Notes: generated by a model from the sequence alone, not told the origin. A stretch of DNA of 64,000 bases from Eremophila alpestris peregrina (GCA_009792885.1 WMCF01000015.1:8656791-8720790), one strand, 5' to 3'; shown: positions 49,841-61,338, numbered from the stretch's first letter. Translations and numbers: made by a program.

Positions 49841-50214
49841 ATGGGCCTCTTGGTCCACGAGGATTAGCTGAAGCTACAGAGATGTGTACTCAAGAATGCC
49901 TGGTTTTGGGTCACTCAGACAACTGTTGGATGCCTCCTAGCTTGGGCCCATACCAACAGCCAAAGTCTCCTCTCTCCACCTTTGCACCTCAGAAAGAATG
50001 GGTTAAGAAGGACAAACTAGTTAATGGACACACATTGACCAGGACCTGGAAAGAAGATAGCAACAGAAACCAGTTCAGTGATCGAAAGCAGTATGGTTCC
50101 AGTGAGGGCCATTTCAACACTGGCAACCACATGACTGACATTCCTCTGGCCAACTTGAAGTCTTATAAACAGGCCTCGGGATCTGTGGAGAGTCCAAAGG
50201 AGCACCAGCTATAA
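49841..50214 (+). CDS. PCDH9: Protocadherin-9, last coding exon (C-terminal cytoplasmic tail)
   Basis: PCDH9 is a delta-1 protocadherin, a single-pass calcium-dependent cell-adhesion protein of neurons, and this exon encodes the end of its intracellular tail. The first two bases complete a codon split by the intron (phase 1), then 123 codons run to TAA at 50212-50214. Recognisable stretches are CTQECLVLGHSDNCWMPP, KSPLSTFAPQKEWVKKDK and the C-terminus SPKEHQL. I recall these as PCDH9; the paralogue PCDH11 has a related CTQEC...GHSD..CWMP block but a different ending. The tail is hydrophilic, with no membrane segment, as expected. No RRVTF-type PP1-binding motif is in this exon, so in this gene it must lie upstream. 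An internal ATG at 49882 is not a start. The frame shows no stops or indels, so the exon appears functional. Confidence 0.92.
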
Positions 50215-50731
50215 GAAATGGTTACTTTGGGCCAATGACTTTAGCTTACTTAGACTTGCTAATACTATGTGTGTGTCAGAGCTTTATGTACTGGGTAGAC
50301 CTCTAGAACTATGCTTCACCTAGCAGAGATATGCATATCTTTATGTTAGCACCGTGGAAGGTATGATGTCCTGCAACATGAAAGAGTGTTTCTACTAGTT
50401 GTGTGGTTTTGTTAAATAGACAAGATTAAAATCTGCAAAGATCTCTCCAGTTTGAAAATATCCTTTTTTGTTTCTTTGTTTTTTTGACCCTGGACTGCTG
50501 CTATGAACAACAGAAGATGCATTTGAAGAGTGAGAGGGTGCGAAAGTTCAGTGGATTGCAAAGATTGAAAAGCATATCCAGTTAGAAAATTGTGCTTTTG
50601 TTGTCACTGATCTATGCTGAGACCGTTATACTTGAGATCATATTGCAAATAATTGAAACTGTAAACATTAAACCTATTGTGCTATTAACAATGTTAGTGG
50701 ACACTTGTTAGTCAATCAGCGTTCAAATACT

Positions 50732-50739
50732 TGTAAATA
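50732..50739 (+). promoter_or_regulatory. Pumilio-type element TGTAAATA in the 3' UTR
   Basis: Exact match to the UGUANAUA consensus bound by PUM proteins. Binding is inferred from the motif only, and an 8-mer of this kind can occur by chance in an AT-rich UTR. Confidence 0.45.
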
Positions 50740-51476
50740 GCAACAATTATTACTTACAATTTTTGTGTACTTATAATGTTCACTTGAAAAATACTGTAGC
50801 ATATTTCTGTGTTTCACAGTTGCTTTTTATTTTCTTTCATTTGCTTTGTTGTTGTTTTGCTTTTTTTTTTCAGTGATGGTGTTTCTGTGTTAGTAGTCTG
50901 TCTGACACACAATGTTCCAAAATATACAAGCCACTTGTATTAGAAGTGAAAAGAGTGATGGGGTGGGAAGAAAGGCTGCTTGTAGAAAAGGAAAAAACAA
51001 ATTTTTTCTATGTAGTAGCAAATGATGCCAGCATTCAGTTAGAATTTCTTCTTTTGTTCTTTTTTTAAAGTTTAATATTAAGAAATGAAAGGACTTGTGT
51101 AAGGGCTTAAAACCAGCAATTTTTTGTTTATGTTCCATTATGTTTCATAAAACAGAGAAATTACAAAACAAAAGAATGTTTAAATGTGTGGTGGTGGGTG
51201 AGGGAGAAAGCTATTTGTTTGGGATCCTTGATCAAATTAGCTGTAGTCTGTCATTTAATGAGTGGTAGCTGATGTTGATCCCAGCTGAAATAAGTGGAGG
51301 AAATTCTACAGGAGCAAAACACAATAATAATGTTTTTTCCAGTTGGGCAGGTGTGTGTCTATACCTAAGACAGTTTGTATTGCTGAAACAGCAGCATTTG
51401 TGTTGATCTCCATCGGCGTTAGCGTTGTAGTAACACGAGTGTTTTTAGAGCATAGCCACAGAATATTTAATGTGTT

Positions 51477-51483
51477 GTGCCTT
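51477..51483 (+). promoter_or_regulatory. Possible miR-124 seed site in the 3' UTR
   Basis: GTGCCTT is the 7-mer complementary to the miR-124 seed. miR-124 is neuronal, as is PCDH9 expression. It is a single site found by eye with conservation untested. Confidence 0.3.
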
Positions 51484-52017
51484 CATGATGTAACAGAGCA
51501 TTCTCCTGGTAGGCTAGTTGGGGGAGCTAAAGGGTTAAATCTCTAATTATTGCTGTTTAACTGTTTGTTATCACAGCTGGTCAATGCCTGGCAGGTACCA
51601 GTATCATGTCACCTCAGTCAAATCAACAGAGTGACTCCAATGTTAGTAAGATCTAAGTTGCACGTAAAGCAAATCCAAATCCAAAACATTTTTACCTGTT
51701 TTTGTTAAGGCATGGAAGATGATTTACACAAATGAAAAGCATGCTAAAAAAAATTTAAAAAAAAGTCCTTACAGAAAAAAGCAAGTTACTTATTCCACAG
51801 TGAAACATCAGTCTTAAAGTAACAAACTTAGTTAATCTGAAGGTGTTTTTATTTTTACCAAAAACAGAACCTTTTTGTTTCTTTCTTTATTCTTTTGTAT
51901 ATAGCAAGTTTTGGTTTTTTTCCTTCACAGTATAAAAGGCTTAAAAATGGGTTAGGGGTGCATTGCTTATTGCAGTACTTATGTCAGTTTGTGAGGGGTG
52001 TTTGATGACTTTGACAG

Positions 52018-52023
52018 AATAAA
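52018..52023 (+). terminator. PCDH9: Poly(A) signal AATAAA (proximal 1)
   Basis: AATAAA in sense orientation, 1.8 kb after the stop codon. No strong GT-rich element follows within 30 nt, so it is probably the weaker of the pair. Confidence 0.4.
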
Positions 52024-52088
52024 TATCTAACCAGTTATCCTTGTTACTGCTTTGCCAGTTCAACATTATTTAGTTATTCAGCTTTTGC

Positions 52089-52094
52089 AATAAA
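52089..52094 (+). terminator. PCDH9: Poly(A) signal AATAAA (proximal 2)
   Basis: AATAAA followed after about 16 nt by the GT-rich TTGTGTTGTGTTAG, the classical arrangement of a cleavage and polyadenylation site. This is the best candidate for the end of the proximal mRNA form. Confidence 0.7.
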
Positions 52095-52307
52095 TGTTCT
52101 GAATTCCTGATTGTGTTGTGTTAGTTCTTGGGCAGATGCCTGAGGGACTTTATTCCTGTTAATTTTTTCTTTCTTTCTGTTATTGTTGGCTGGTTTGTTT
52201 ATTTGCTTCATTTTGAATTTCCAGTTATTTTTCTAAGCATACCATGGTCCATTAAGTTCATACGTATACGTGTAAGGCTGGAGTGTACAGCAAATGATAA
52301 ATCTTGA

Positions 52308-52413
52308 GGGCTATATTCTGCCATTCCTATGTAAGTAGGAACTTATTCAAAATTAGTTATTTGAACTGGGTAAAGCTTTACTTACTCAGCACAAGGATGA
52401 CAGAATCTAGCCC
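52308..52413. mobile_element. Relic of a small inverted-repeat DNA transposon (MITE-like)
   Basis: GGGCTATATTCTG (52308-52320) and CAGAATCTAGCCC (52401-52413) are terminal inverted repeats matching at 12 of 13 positions, enclosing 80 bp with partial inner symmetry (including the palindrome GTAAAGCTTTAC). Ends of the GGGCCAGATTCTG type are typical, from memory, of old palindromic non-autonomous elements found across reptiles and birds. No clear target duplication was found. It lies just downstream of the proximal poly(A) site. Confidence 0.6.
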
Positions 52414-52429
52414 ACATTTGTTAGGCCTA

Positions 52430-53080
52430 CATAGGCACATGGAATAAGCATCTTTGCATGAATCTTTGTAAAAGTACAGGGGTAGCATATAGGAAATACA
52501 GCACTCACCACAGTTTGGTCTTTCTTTTGAGAGTAGAATAAAGTCATATCAAAATATATTAAATTCTTTCCTGTAGGGAAAAATCAAATAGTTAAATAAT
52601 ATTTGTTGTTGCAGCGCAGGAAAACTTAAAAAAAAAAAAAAAAAAAAGGAAATACTGAACTTGAAAAATATCAATGAGTACCTATTTTTGAACATGATGG
52701 GTTTTAAAGCAAGGATGCACTGAGTTCTATATTAAAGGCAGAAATACAATAATTATTTGAAAACCCAAATAATGCCAACTAGTTTAAATTAAAAATGCCT
52801 TTTTAAACAGAATATATTTGGAAATGTTTCTATCATGGACAGGAAATTAAACATATGACTTGCAGAAAGAGAACTATAGTCTGTTCCAACCTTCAATACT
52901 TTGTCTTATTATCAACCTGCGCAGGAGAAGCTAAAATAAATTTGGTTTAAATTGCTAGCAGGTGAAAATTTTCTCATCTAATTTTCTCAAATTCTGTATA
53001 ATTCTAGAATCCTAAAACCTTACCCAGTTTTGAAATGGTTATTAAAAGAAAAAGACAGGAGAAAAAGCCAAGAAAAAAAG
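52430..53080. other. Downstream AT-rich DNA, nothing recognised
   Basis: Only a poly(A) run (about 52628-52647) stands out. Confidence 0.5.
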
Positions 53081-53295
53081 AAGGAAAAGGAAGGAGAAGG
53101 AAGGAAGGAAGGAAGGAAGGAAGGAAGGAAGGAAGGAAGGAAGGAANNNNNNNNNNNNNNNNNNNNNNNNNNNNNNNNNNNNNNNNNNNNNNNNNNNNNN
53201 NNNNNNNNNNNNNNNNNNNNNNNNNNNNNNNNNNNNNNNNNNNNNAAGGAAGGAAGGAAGGAAGGAAGGAAGGAAGGAAGGAAGGAAGGAAGGAA
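53081..53295. repeat. (GGAA)n polypurine repeat interrupted by an assembly gap
   Basis: GGAA/AAGG tetramers occupy both sides of a run of N (53147-53245), and imperfect AAGG/AGAAGG units lead in from 53081. The gap lies inside the tract, so the true length is unknown. Long ORFs across it on both strands are repeat artefacts. (GGAA)n tracts can bind ETS-family factors, which is general knowledge and not evidence of function here. Confidence 0.95.
53147..53245. other. Assembly gap (about 100 N)
   Basis: A run of about 99-100 unknown bases inside the (GGAA)n repeat. Confidence 0.97.
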
Positions 53296-53473
53296 ATATC
53301 TGCAGCACTGAGAACTGCATTTCAATTCCATTTAAGCTAAATTAATGTTTCCCACATGTTTCCACAGAGTTTGAATTTGGCCCTAAACATGTATTTAGTA
53401 AGTACCCTTTCATTCACAACAATTTGGTTGGCTCAATCAGTTGTAGTACTACTGTTGTCTAAAACTCAGAAAT

Positions 53474-53531
53474 AAAGATAAAAAAAAAAAAAAGAAAAAA
53501 AAAGAAAACAAAAATAAACAAAAAAAAAAAC
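53474..53531. repeat. A-rich low-complexity tract
   Basis: Runs of A broken by single G, C or T bases. It could be the tail of an unrecognised retroelement, but no element body is visible upstream on the + strand. Confidence 0.85.
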
Positions 53532-53534
53532 CTT

Positions 53535-54000
53535 TAGGAATTCTGGTATATCTCAAATGACGAGCTTTAAAAAACTTTAAATCCCACTGCACACCACAAT
53601 GAGATGACAGCTGAGTATTGGTGACTCTTAGATTTTATTATCTTTGAGGCTACATATGACTTAAAATTATCCATAACCTGTCATGATACAGATGCCTCTC
53701 TGATGTCAGTTCTGATTTTTTATTTTCCTTTAGACTGAGTGTCCTTTATTTATTTGTTTCATAATGCACACATTGGAAAGACTGCTAAAAAGGTTTGCCA
53801 AATATTTCTTTCATAGCCCTCTAGTTTTGCTGCCACTCACCAAAACTCTTAGTCCAAACAGAAAATGGGAAGTATGCATAGACATAGTTACTTAGTCCTA
53901 CTTAGTCTTACATTCTTCCAACTCCTACTAAATATAGAGCAATCAGGACCACTTAAAAAAAATACAGAAAGTTCAGACTTGAACTGTGAAACATTTACTA
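53535..54000. other. Downstream DNA, nothing recognised
   Basis: No gene or repeat was supported in this segment. Confidence 0.5.
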
Positions 54001-54004
54001 GTGT

Positions 54005-54165
54005 TTTAAGTAGTGATGTACTAGAACAGATTGCCTAGAGATGGGCTTGGTATTTTGAAGAATTGAAAGGAAAAATAGCTAACAAGAATACGTGTTTTTT
54101 TGTCAGAGGGAGCAGATGAATTAGATGCCTTCTTGAGATCCTTTACAGACAATGTAACCTGAAGA
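54005..54165 (+). mobile_element. Possible degraded CR1 fragment
   Basis: 'gtactagaacagattgcctagagatgg' followed by 'gagcagatgaattagatgccttcttgagatcctttacag' resembles CR1's 'actggaacaggttgcccagaga' and 'gaccagatgatctcctgaggtcccttccag' blocks in the right order. It is short and diverged, with no clear octamer tail. Confidence 0.35.
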
Positions 54166-54169
54166 GAGA

Positions 54170-56430
54170 GTATGATGTTGAAATTACTGAGCCCCACAGC
54201 ATGATGAGGTCATGTGAAAGAAACATTTAGTAATGTATTTTCTTAGAGAAATAGGTAAAAAAATTGTCTACTCGATGCCCCTTGTTTAAGTTCACTTGGA
54301 ACTCTGTGGAACACTGCAAGAAGGCTGACAAAGAAATAAATGGAGCATAATTAGGAGTATGCAGTATACATAAATTTTAGCAAATAGATAGGAAGAAAAT
54401 TATATTCACATTCCTTGCTTAATATGGTTATTAACTTAGTGAGTTACTATTAAGATTCAAGAATAGAAGGAATCTTAAGGAGTTCATCATGGAGTACATT
54501 AAAATAATGGAGAAACAGGAAACTTTGGATACATAAATGACATAAATGCAGGAGATATATATCTATGTAAGAGTAAAGAGCAGGAGTGATAAAGACTAAT
54601 GCAGTTTACATGAGAAAACAACAAAATAGGGAAATGAAGATTGCAATATAGATCAAAAGTTGAATCGGGATATTTTAAGCAAAAGGAGAAATTACTTGCT
54701 TTAATGAAAGAGAAGATATAGTGAAAATCATGGAATGTGGCAGTAAGGGATATCAGGGTATCCACAGACTCATAACATACCAAATAACACCGTGGTACAG
54801 TCTAACAGCCTTTGTCAGTACCGCAAAATACATTTAAAAAAGTATGCTACTGGTATGAGAGTACATCAGTGGTGTCATACACAATTCAGAAAGAAGGACA
54901 GGTTTTGGTTTCCTGTGACCACAACCTATTTACCTGATTTAGATTACAAAACTTTTTATGGCTTGTATCCTTGCCATAAGAATGAACAAATAAGCAGTGA
55001 GAGTTCTCTACAGGACATGTCCTCACGTGAGCCAGTTCAGACTGTAAAAGCAACTAAGTACTCACAGCTCCATTTTTTTCCCATTTAATACACTTCTTCT
55101 ACATAACCGTGTTCCAAAATCTTGACTTGAATTAATTAATATGCCTGTAATAATTTCTGCTGTGATGAAAAATTTCAAAAAGGGGACCAGCTCAAGAGCA
55201 TAGAAAGGCATTTTAATATACAGAAAACATGATACAACATAACCCAGAGGTGTGAAGCAGCTTAATATATCATGGATAGTTGAGCTGTAACTCAATTAAC
55301 ATTAGTTTTATTAACTTGCACTGCTCACCACCTTAGTGGACACATCCATCAAATACAATTACCCCCTAATCTAAAACTTTTCCTCTTGCTCTTAAAAGAG
55401 ACTCTCATTGGTAGATGCTTACTTGTAAAAGTATGAGATACCCTTTTTCACACATTATTTGAGTTTTAGTTTGAGTTCTTTGAAATATAATGCTTTATTT
55501 AATACAGCTGCTTATGTTATAAAATGCTTTAATAATATATATATAAATGGTGAGAGATCATTCTATACTTTGTTTTCAACCAGTTGAGTTGAAAGTAAGA
55601 TCATAACATAGACAGCCAGGTTCTGATCCTTCAGGCTTTATTGAACCTCTAACAAACTAAAATGTCAAGGCCCGTCCAATAATTAGTAGCTGAAATGGCA
55701 AGTCCTTTATTATACAGTGGTCAATAGAGCAGTATATAATGTTTGAGAAGAGGTAAATGTGCTGTTCCCAGGTTTTTAAAGCACAATGGAGTTTACTTAA
55801 AAACTGAAATAAATGACAATAAATGAAGAATTACAAGGGTGGGGAAGGTTTTTTTGTTCTTGTTTTTGGTGGTTTTTTTAGTTGTTGTGTTGTTTTGTTT
55901 TGTTTTTGATTGATGCAGACACATCACTTTGCTGGACAGTAATAGAACCTATATGCTGAAATGTACCCACATCCTACCAAATAATCTGCAGCTCTTTTGA
56001 GACATTGAATGCAACTTAAATTCTTTAGAACACAGCAGTAAGCTTCCTCTTGTAGGATTAGCTCAGAATTTTGGAGAGCTGGGACTGCAATGAGAAGAGT
56101 ATCACAGACATGCATGTCATATGCTATGTTTTGAAGCAAGAATGCTTTCTCTAACTGCAGCATCTCATGGTTCTTATTACAGGTCTAAGTTTATACTGCT
56201 ACTTAACTGTACAATAGCAAAAATGAGGATGTTTTTAGCTACCAGAAAGTGTCTGAAATTCTCACTGTATATTATGAAAAGAAAGGACTTAAAGAAAGTA
56301 TTGTCCCTCATTTTCAAAAATAAGTTTGTTTATTTTTTTTTTTGCCACAGCCATTCTTAAATCCACCTGTTGTGCCTAGGTATTGCAACACATTCTAATA
56401 TTGCATGGCATGTAAATATATATCTTAATT
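54170..56430. other. Downstream AT-rich DNA, no gene supported
   Basis: A 98-codon + strand ORF (54792-55088) and several antisense ORFs occur here, but none shows a family motif, good codon bias or splice context, and I treat them as chance. A T/G-rich low-complexity tract lies at about 55848-55912. Confidence 0.45.
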
Positions 56431-56433
56431 ACT

Positions 56434-56500
56434 CATAATTATATTATTATATACACATATATATATAGATTATATATATATATACATAAATATTATCAGT
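56434..56500. repeat. (TA)n-rich microsatellite
   Basis: Two TATATATATA runs separated by short ACAC and GATT interruptions. The tract can extrude or unwind easily. Confidence 0.9.
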
Positions 56501-56631
56501 CACATAATTACTCAGTATTATTTAATGGAATTTTGGGACTATGGATTTTGTTGTTTGATGTACTTTAAACTGTATGAAGCAGCATATTATTAAGACTATC
56601 CTCACCAATGCTTTTGATTATTTATTAATTA

Positions 56632-56637
56632 AATAAA
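56632..56637 (+). terminator. PCDH9: Candidate distal poly(A) signal
   Basis: AATAAA followed by T-rich sequence and, 25-35 nt on, CCTGTGTGTA, a GT-rich downstream element. The flanking few hundred bases read like an mRNA 3' end. If used, it would give a 3' UTR of about 6.4 kb for PCDH9, but the (GGAA)n gap and MITE relic lie in between and no transcript evidence exists here. Confidence 0.35.
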
Positions 56638-56659
56638 GTGCTTTCTTTTGCTTGTTATA

Positions 56660-58560
56660 ATCCTGTGTGTACAACCATGTGATAATGTTAAAATGGGTAA
56701 GTACTGTACGGGAATTATAACTGTTTCTTTTCTTGTCTAAATATATACCTATAACAATATTTATTAGTGAACTGAGTTTTAAGAATGTGTCTTTTTATGT
56801 CTTTACTGTCTCTTTACACATAATCCAAATTTAAAGGGAAGCTCAGATAACATTTCTTCATACAATTGAGAATGCCCCAATAGCTTTGAAATGACATTTT
56901 GCCTTTATCCACAAGTGATATTAGGATGAGATCTGTACTTTAAATCAGAAAAAAAGTTAGTGCATAGTACAGTAAAGTTTTGCTTACTGTAGCTATCAGA
57001 AGTAAACCTGTATCCCTAATTTCTCAGTTATATTAAGTATTGGATCAGATAGGAAGAAACTCTACACTCTAAGGATAATGTTTATAACAGCTGATTTAAC
57101 AGAATATTGGTCAGAAATCTGGTACACTAAGCAGTTGTTTGTTGGGGTTTTTTTTTGTGTTTCATAGTCAGTTTTCACCTTTGTATTGTAGAAAGGATCA
57201 ACAAAACTTGGAGATGGCTTTGCTAAAACCTTAGATATACCAAATTCAACGGGAATTTTTTAGTTTATTTTAAAAAGCCAGTAGCCAGTATTTTCCTGGC
57301 ATTTAAACCTGTTATTGTTCAAAGGAAACTCATCTTCTGCTGTCATTTCATTCACTGCACTATTCCATAGGACCTTTCCCTTCCCTTCCCTTCCCTTCCC
57401 AATAATCTGTAGGCTTAAATTATTAAGAAATTATGTTACCAACTAGCAGAGAAAAAAAAAAACAAACAAAAAAAAACAAAACAAAAAAACAAAACCATTC
57501 AGACTCTCCTAGCCCAGGGGGCACAGATGGTAAAGATACAGGCATAATGCCATAAAACAATTGATTAATTTCTTTTCATGTGCAACATTCTACAGAAAAG
57601 TCTGGGTTATTAATATGTCTGATATTTAAATTAATTCAGTGTGAGAGTAAAGAAATCCAGTCACATAAATTCAAAATCCAATATCACATTGATAGAATTT
57701 TTTTTCCTAGTGGAAGTCAGTATTCAATTATTAGGTAACAAACACTGCATATTTTTTAGTACTGTGTAAGGAAATTGTTTAATAGAGACTTATTTTTTTA
57801 TTACTTTGTGGTTCTTAATTCAAGTATAGAGTTTGTTTTCTTTTGGGAAGATAAACTTTAAATTCTGTTTACGGTGTTTGTACTTTTAGTTTTGGGGGGG
57901 TTTTATATTTTTTCTTCAGGAGTGTTATTTACCACAGGGAATGACCCAGTCCTGTGCTTTTACTGAATGATCTTGTACTCTTAGGACAGTTAGGCTATCT
58001 TCCATAAGAATTTCTTGTAAATTATTGATAAAGATCATGCATAATTACTGTCTACCATGTGGTGTTCAGCCCCCAGACAAAAAAAAAATTAAAAGGAGGT
58101 AGTCACATAAAGACAGTTGTTTTATTCACTACACAAAAACCAAAATCAACCAACCAAACAAAAACAAAACAAAACAAAAAAAAAAAAATCTGTACTGTGT
58201 TACGAAAGCAAAATTTATGAGAGTCTATTCGTTCAGCCAGAACTTGCTGAGTCAACAACACTGTTTTCTTCCTTCCTTAGGAACAAAACTGAATGAAACT
58301 GAACAGTTGTGCCTCATTGTGAGTCCAAACCTCATTCTTGAAACAATTTGAAAAATGGCCCTGGTGCCTACAGATATATGGTTTTGAGGGAAACAAAATA
58401 TTGGGGTAGGTCTTTTGCTCCTTAGATTTAGGTTCACAGTTGAGCAACCCTTTAAAATAATCTCAAATTCCCTAACAGGCAAACAGGTATTTTTGAAGAG
58501 CTTCAGAAAGAATCCTTTTATTCCCAAGTTTAGCCACATTAGATCTCTGCTTTTGGAGAA
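56660..58560. other. Intergenic AT-rich DNA with simple repeats
   Basis: Contains the TTCCC pentamer run (57376-57400), A-rich low-complexity tracts at about 57450-57497 and 58130-58190, and a G run near 57893-57900. No gene was recognised. Confidence 0.5.
57376..57400. repeat. (TTCCC)5 polypyrimidine repeat
   Basis: Five perfect TTCCC units. The complementary strand is GGGAA, related in composition to the other polypurine tracts of the window. Confidence 0.95.
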
Positions 58561-58583
58561 TCAGAGTGCAGAACCTATTCCAA

Positions 58584-58608
58584 ACTTTGCAGCTGACAGC
58601 TGCAAAGT
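58584..58608. repeat. Perfect hairpin, 11-bp stem and 3-nt loop
   Basis: ACTTTGCAGCT (58584-58594) pairs exactly with AGCTGCAAAGT (58598-58608) around GAC. It is a tight, stable stem. No surrounding element or T-run suggests a specific function. Confidence 0.85.
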
Positions 58609-58614
58609 CTCTGG

Positions 58615-61335
58615 ATACTCTACCATGTCAAATTACCCATCACTAATTTTGAAAACCTGAAAACCTCTAAGTAGAACAACAGTGAAAAAGAGAGATTGAA
58701 GCTGAACTGATTCAAGCATCCTCTGGTTCAAAAGAAAGCAAACAAACTTTGTGGAAGAATGAGGGAAAGATGTGTTTAACAATTTTTAGATTTTTATTTT
58801 CTTTGTGAAACATGCAGCTCCAGGGAAGTATATTGCTAATATTGCATTTTATTTGGATGCCCTACTGTGTATGGCTCAATTACCATGCTAAAGGCTGAAC
58901 TCAATAAATTTACAAGCAATAATTCTGCACAAATATACATTCAGTCACTATATGGTTCTTGTATGAAAAGTACTAAGAAATTGAGTTTTTCTGCACTTCT
59001 AAAATATCAAATGCACAATTACTATTTATAATAAGCTTGCAGTCACAGACTCTGTAATTCCTTAGTCCTGAACAATTGCATAATTACTAATTCAACTACA
59101 TTAGTATTGGGAGTATACATGGTTGATTTCAAAAGGGATACTACTGATTTAATGAGGTCTCAGTCTGTACATTTCAAAATTATACAAATTCTGCTTAACA
59201 GCCAGCCACTGATGCTTTTGGGTATTTGAACCAATAAATCAACCAACTGCCAACCAAAAGAATCATTAAAAATGAAAACAAACAGAAATGAGAATGAAAT
59301 TGCACTTTTCGCAACATGAAGCCACCAAACCCCTGTTTTCTGACTAGTTTCCAGCAGTCTGTCTAGCTTTACTGGAGCGTAGTTGCTGCTGAATCTACTG
59401 AGTACCTAAAGCTACCATTTGTGACAGTGCTTTTGTATTTCGAATGTTTGTGGCATTGTGATTATGCTAGGATAAATATGACAATAGACATGGGCACAGA
59501 AGGGCTATTCTGAATTAATTGCCCTTCTCTTGCATTTGCCACCTCAGTTTTTTCTGTGTGTGACAGACAGCAGATTATCGGATCTGTGGAGCTGGTGTTT
59601 TGCCAAAAATAAATAGTTGTCAGTTCTGTCTAGAAAGGAATTTGTAAAATTGTGTGATACTTGCATTTTTTTTTCTTGAAGATATCTTTATTCTACAAAG
59701 GTCCCTGCATTAAAAACTGCCTTTGATTTCAGTGGGAGACAGATTAGCTCAAGCAGTAGTTTTCATGTTGGCGGCCATTACATCAAATAAGGATGAAAAG
59801 ATATGTCAGTCAGAGACATTGCAAAATCCTTAAACCTGTATGCCCCCACAAAATCCTGCTGAGCAACCAACAATTACCTTACATAGAGGAGGAAAGGGGA
59901 AGAGAGATTTTAACATAAAAGGATTGCCTAAGTTATAGCATGGTAGTTGCAGATCTCTCACACAGTACACAACTGTACGTCAGCACTTCATCTTCCCATG
60001 GTGGACCTCCATCAGTTTTAACTGGGTTTTTTAGTGCTTATAGTGTAGGATCTGCACATGTTCATAAATTTCTCACACATCTCCATCCAACAAGCTGCTC
60101 ATGAAATTAGGCAGATGTTGGCTTCATCAACATGTTCACTGGATAAAATAAATTAAATTCTTATCCTCAAAACAGGACACCTGAGCCTGAACTACAGCTG
60201 AATGGGGTCATCTTCATCTCTTCCTAAGAAGTGCAGAATGATGGAAGCTAAATCATGACATCTGTCTTCCAGCTAACAGGCGTTCTAAAGATCGGGCTGA
60301 GCACTATGAAATGAGTTAGTGTCCTCAGATTGCTGAGCCCTGTCTAGAACAATCTGAGGTACTGTGGGAGGCAAGAACTACCTACAACTTTCTTTAGCAT
60401 ATCAAAGAGGAATTATGCTGTATTAATCCCTAAATGGTAAGCCTACAACAGGCTACTAGCTACATGAGCTCTTACTGAAGAGGGCTGTAGTGCAGGGACA
60501 GTGCCAGATTGGGGAGGACGTCTCCTGACTTCTCCTAGCCTATTCTCAAACATCAACACAGCTGTGCTGAGAGACTTCTCAGCACCTTCACAGCTACTGC
60601 TGGGGATAACTGACCCCTGCAGATATCCACAGAGAGCCCTATAATGAAAAAAGCTAGGATGAACAACAGAGTGCAGGCTGATGTGGCTTCTCCAAGCCAG
60701 AGCATTCTGCTTCCATGAAGTGTGCATATAATGCCACTAGAGAATGGAAAAAAAAAATATAGTGAAATATTCACCTGAGAGACTTCCTCAGATGAGAAAT
60801 GTATTTATTTACCACCTTTAATTTCTACTACTGTGTGAAATAAGTACATTTTCCTTCTTATATGATCTGCCTGTTTTTTCCCATTTTTATTCTAGTAGCA
60901 TTTCAGCCTTCTGGCTGCAAGAAACAGATGTCAATATTCTTGTGTAGTCTTTCCCTGTTCCTACCTATCTTTGCTCTACTGCAAAATCTCCCAGGATGCC
61001 CAGGGTAAGCAACATGTTTTAGAAAATCATAAGCCTTTTAATCCTACAGAACCTCTTTTTCTTCAGATTCAGACCTCTGAATCTTATTTTGGAAAGATCA
61101 TTCTTTTTCCTCCATTAGACCCTCATGCAAATCAGATTTTCTGTGAATTTAGTTTTGCACAACAAAGTATGTTCCAAAGATGATGTTGGCTTGCTTCAAG
61201 ACTTGCTGTGAATTATCTTTGTGGATAGTACCCCCACATTTTGGGGGAAGAATTCTACTTTTTAAGGGTATTAAATGATGTACACTTGTAAGTAATTATG
61301 TACAGCAGCTACTTTCACAAAATGTGAAAATTTTA
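58615..61335. other. Intergenic DNA; one inverted repeat
   Basis: No gene is supported. CCTCAGATTG (60323-60332) and CAATCTGAGG (60350-60359) form a perfect 10-bp inverted repeat with a 17-nt loop. The segment 59500-59640 is non-repetitive with balanced composition and might be conserved. Confidence 0.45.
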
Positions 61336-61338
61336 AAA

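Larger units (their letters stand above)
50215..52110 (+). other. PCDH9: PCDH9 3' UTR (proximal form)
   Basis: The region from the stop codon to the proximal poly(A) signals has no competing gene and is T-rich like a brain-gene 3' UTR. It contains a Pumilio-type TGTAAATA (50732-50739) and a GTGCCTT, a possible miR-124 7-mer site (51477-51483). The end is placed about 16 nt after the second AATAAA, just before a TTGTGTTGTG run. An even longer form is possible (see 56632). Confidence 0.7.

Noticed and set aside
49882..50214. A separate 110-codon gene starting at the internal ATG
   Set aside because: The frame stays open upstream to the splice acceptor and the protein matches the PCDH9 tail, so the ATG is an internal methionine.
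53020..53340. Several ORFs on both strands with KEGR or SFLP repeats
   Set aside because: They are translations of the (GGAA)n repeat through the N gap.
54792..55088. 98-codon + strand ORF
   Set aside because: No family motif, no convincing promoter or splice signals, and composition like the surrounding AT-rich DNA.
59690..59760. Phrase like the old amniote repeat 'gatttcagtgggag'
   Set aside because: Too short to separate from chance and without recognisable ends.
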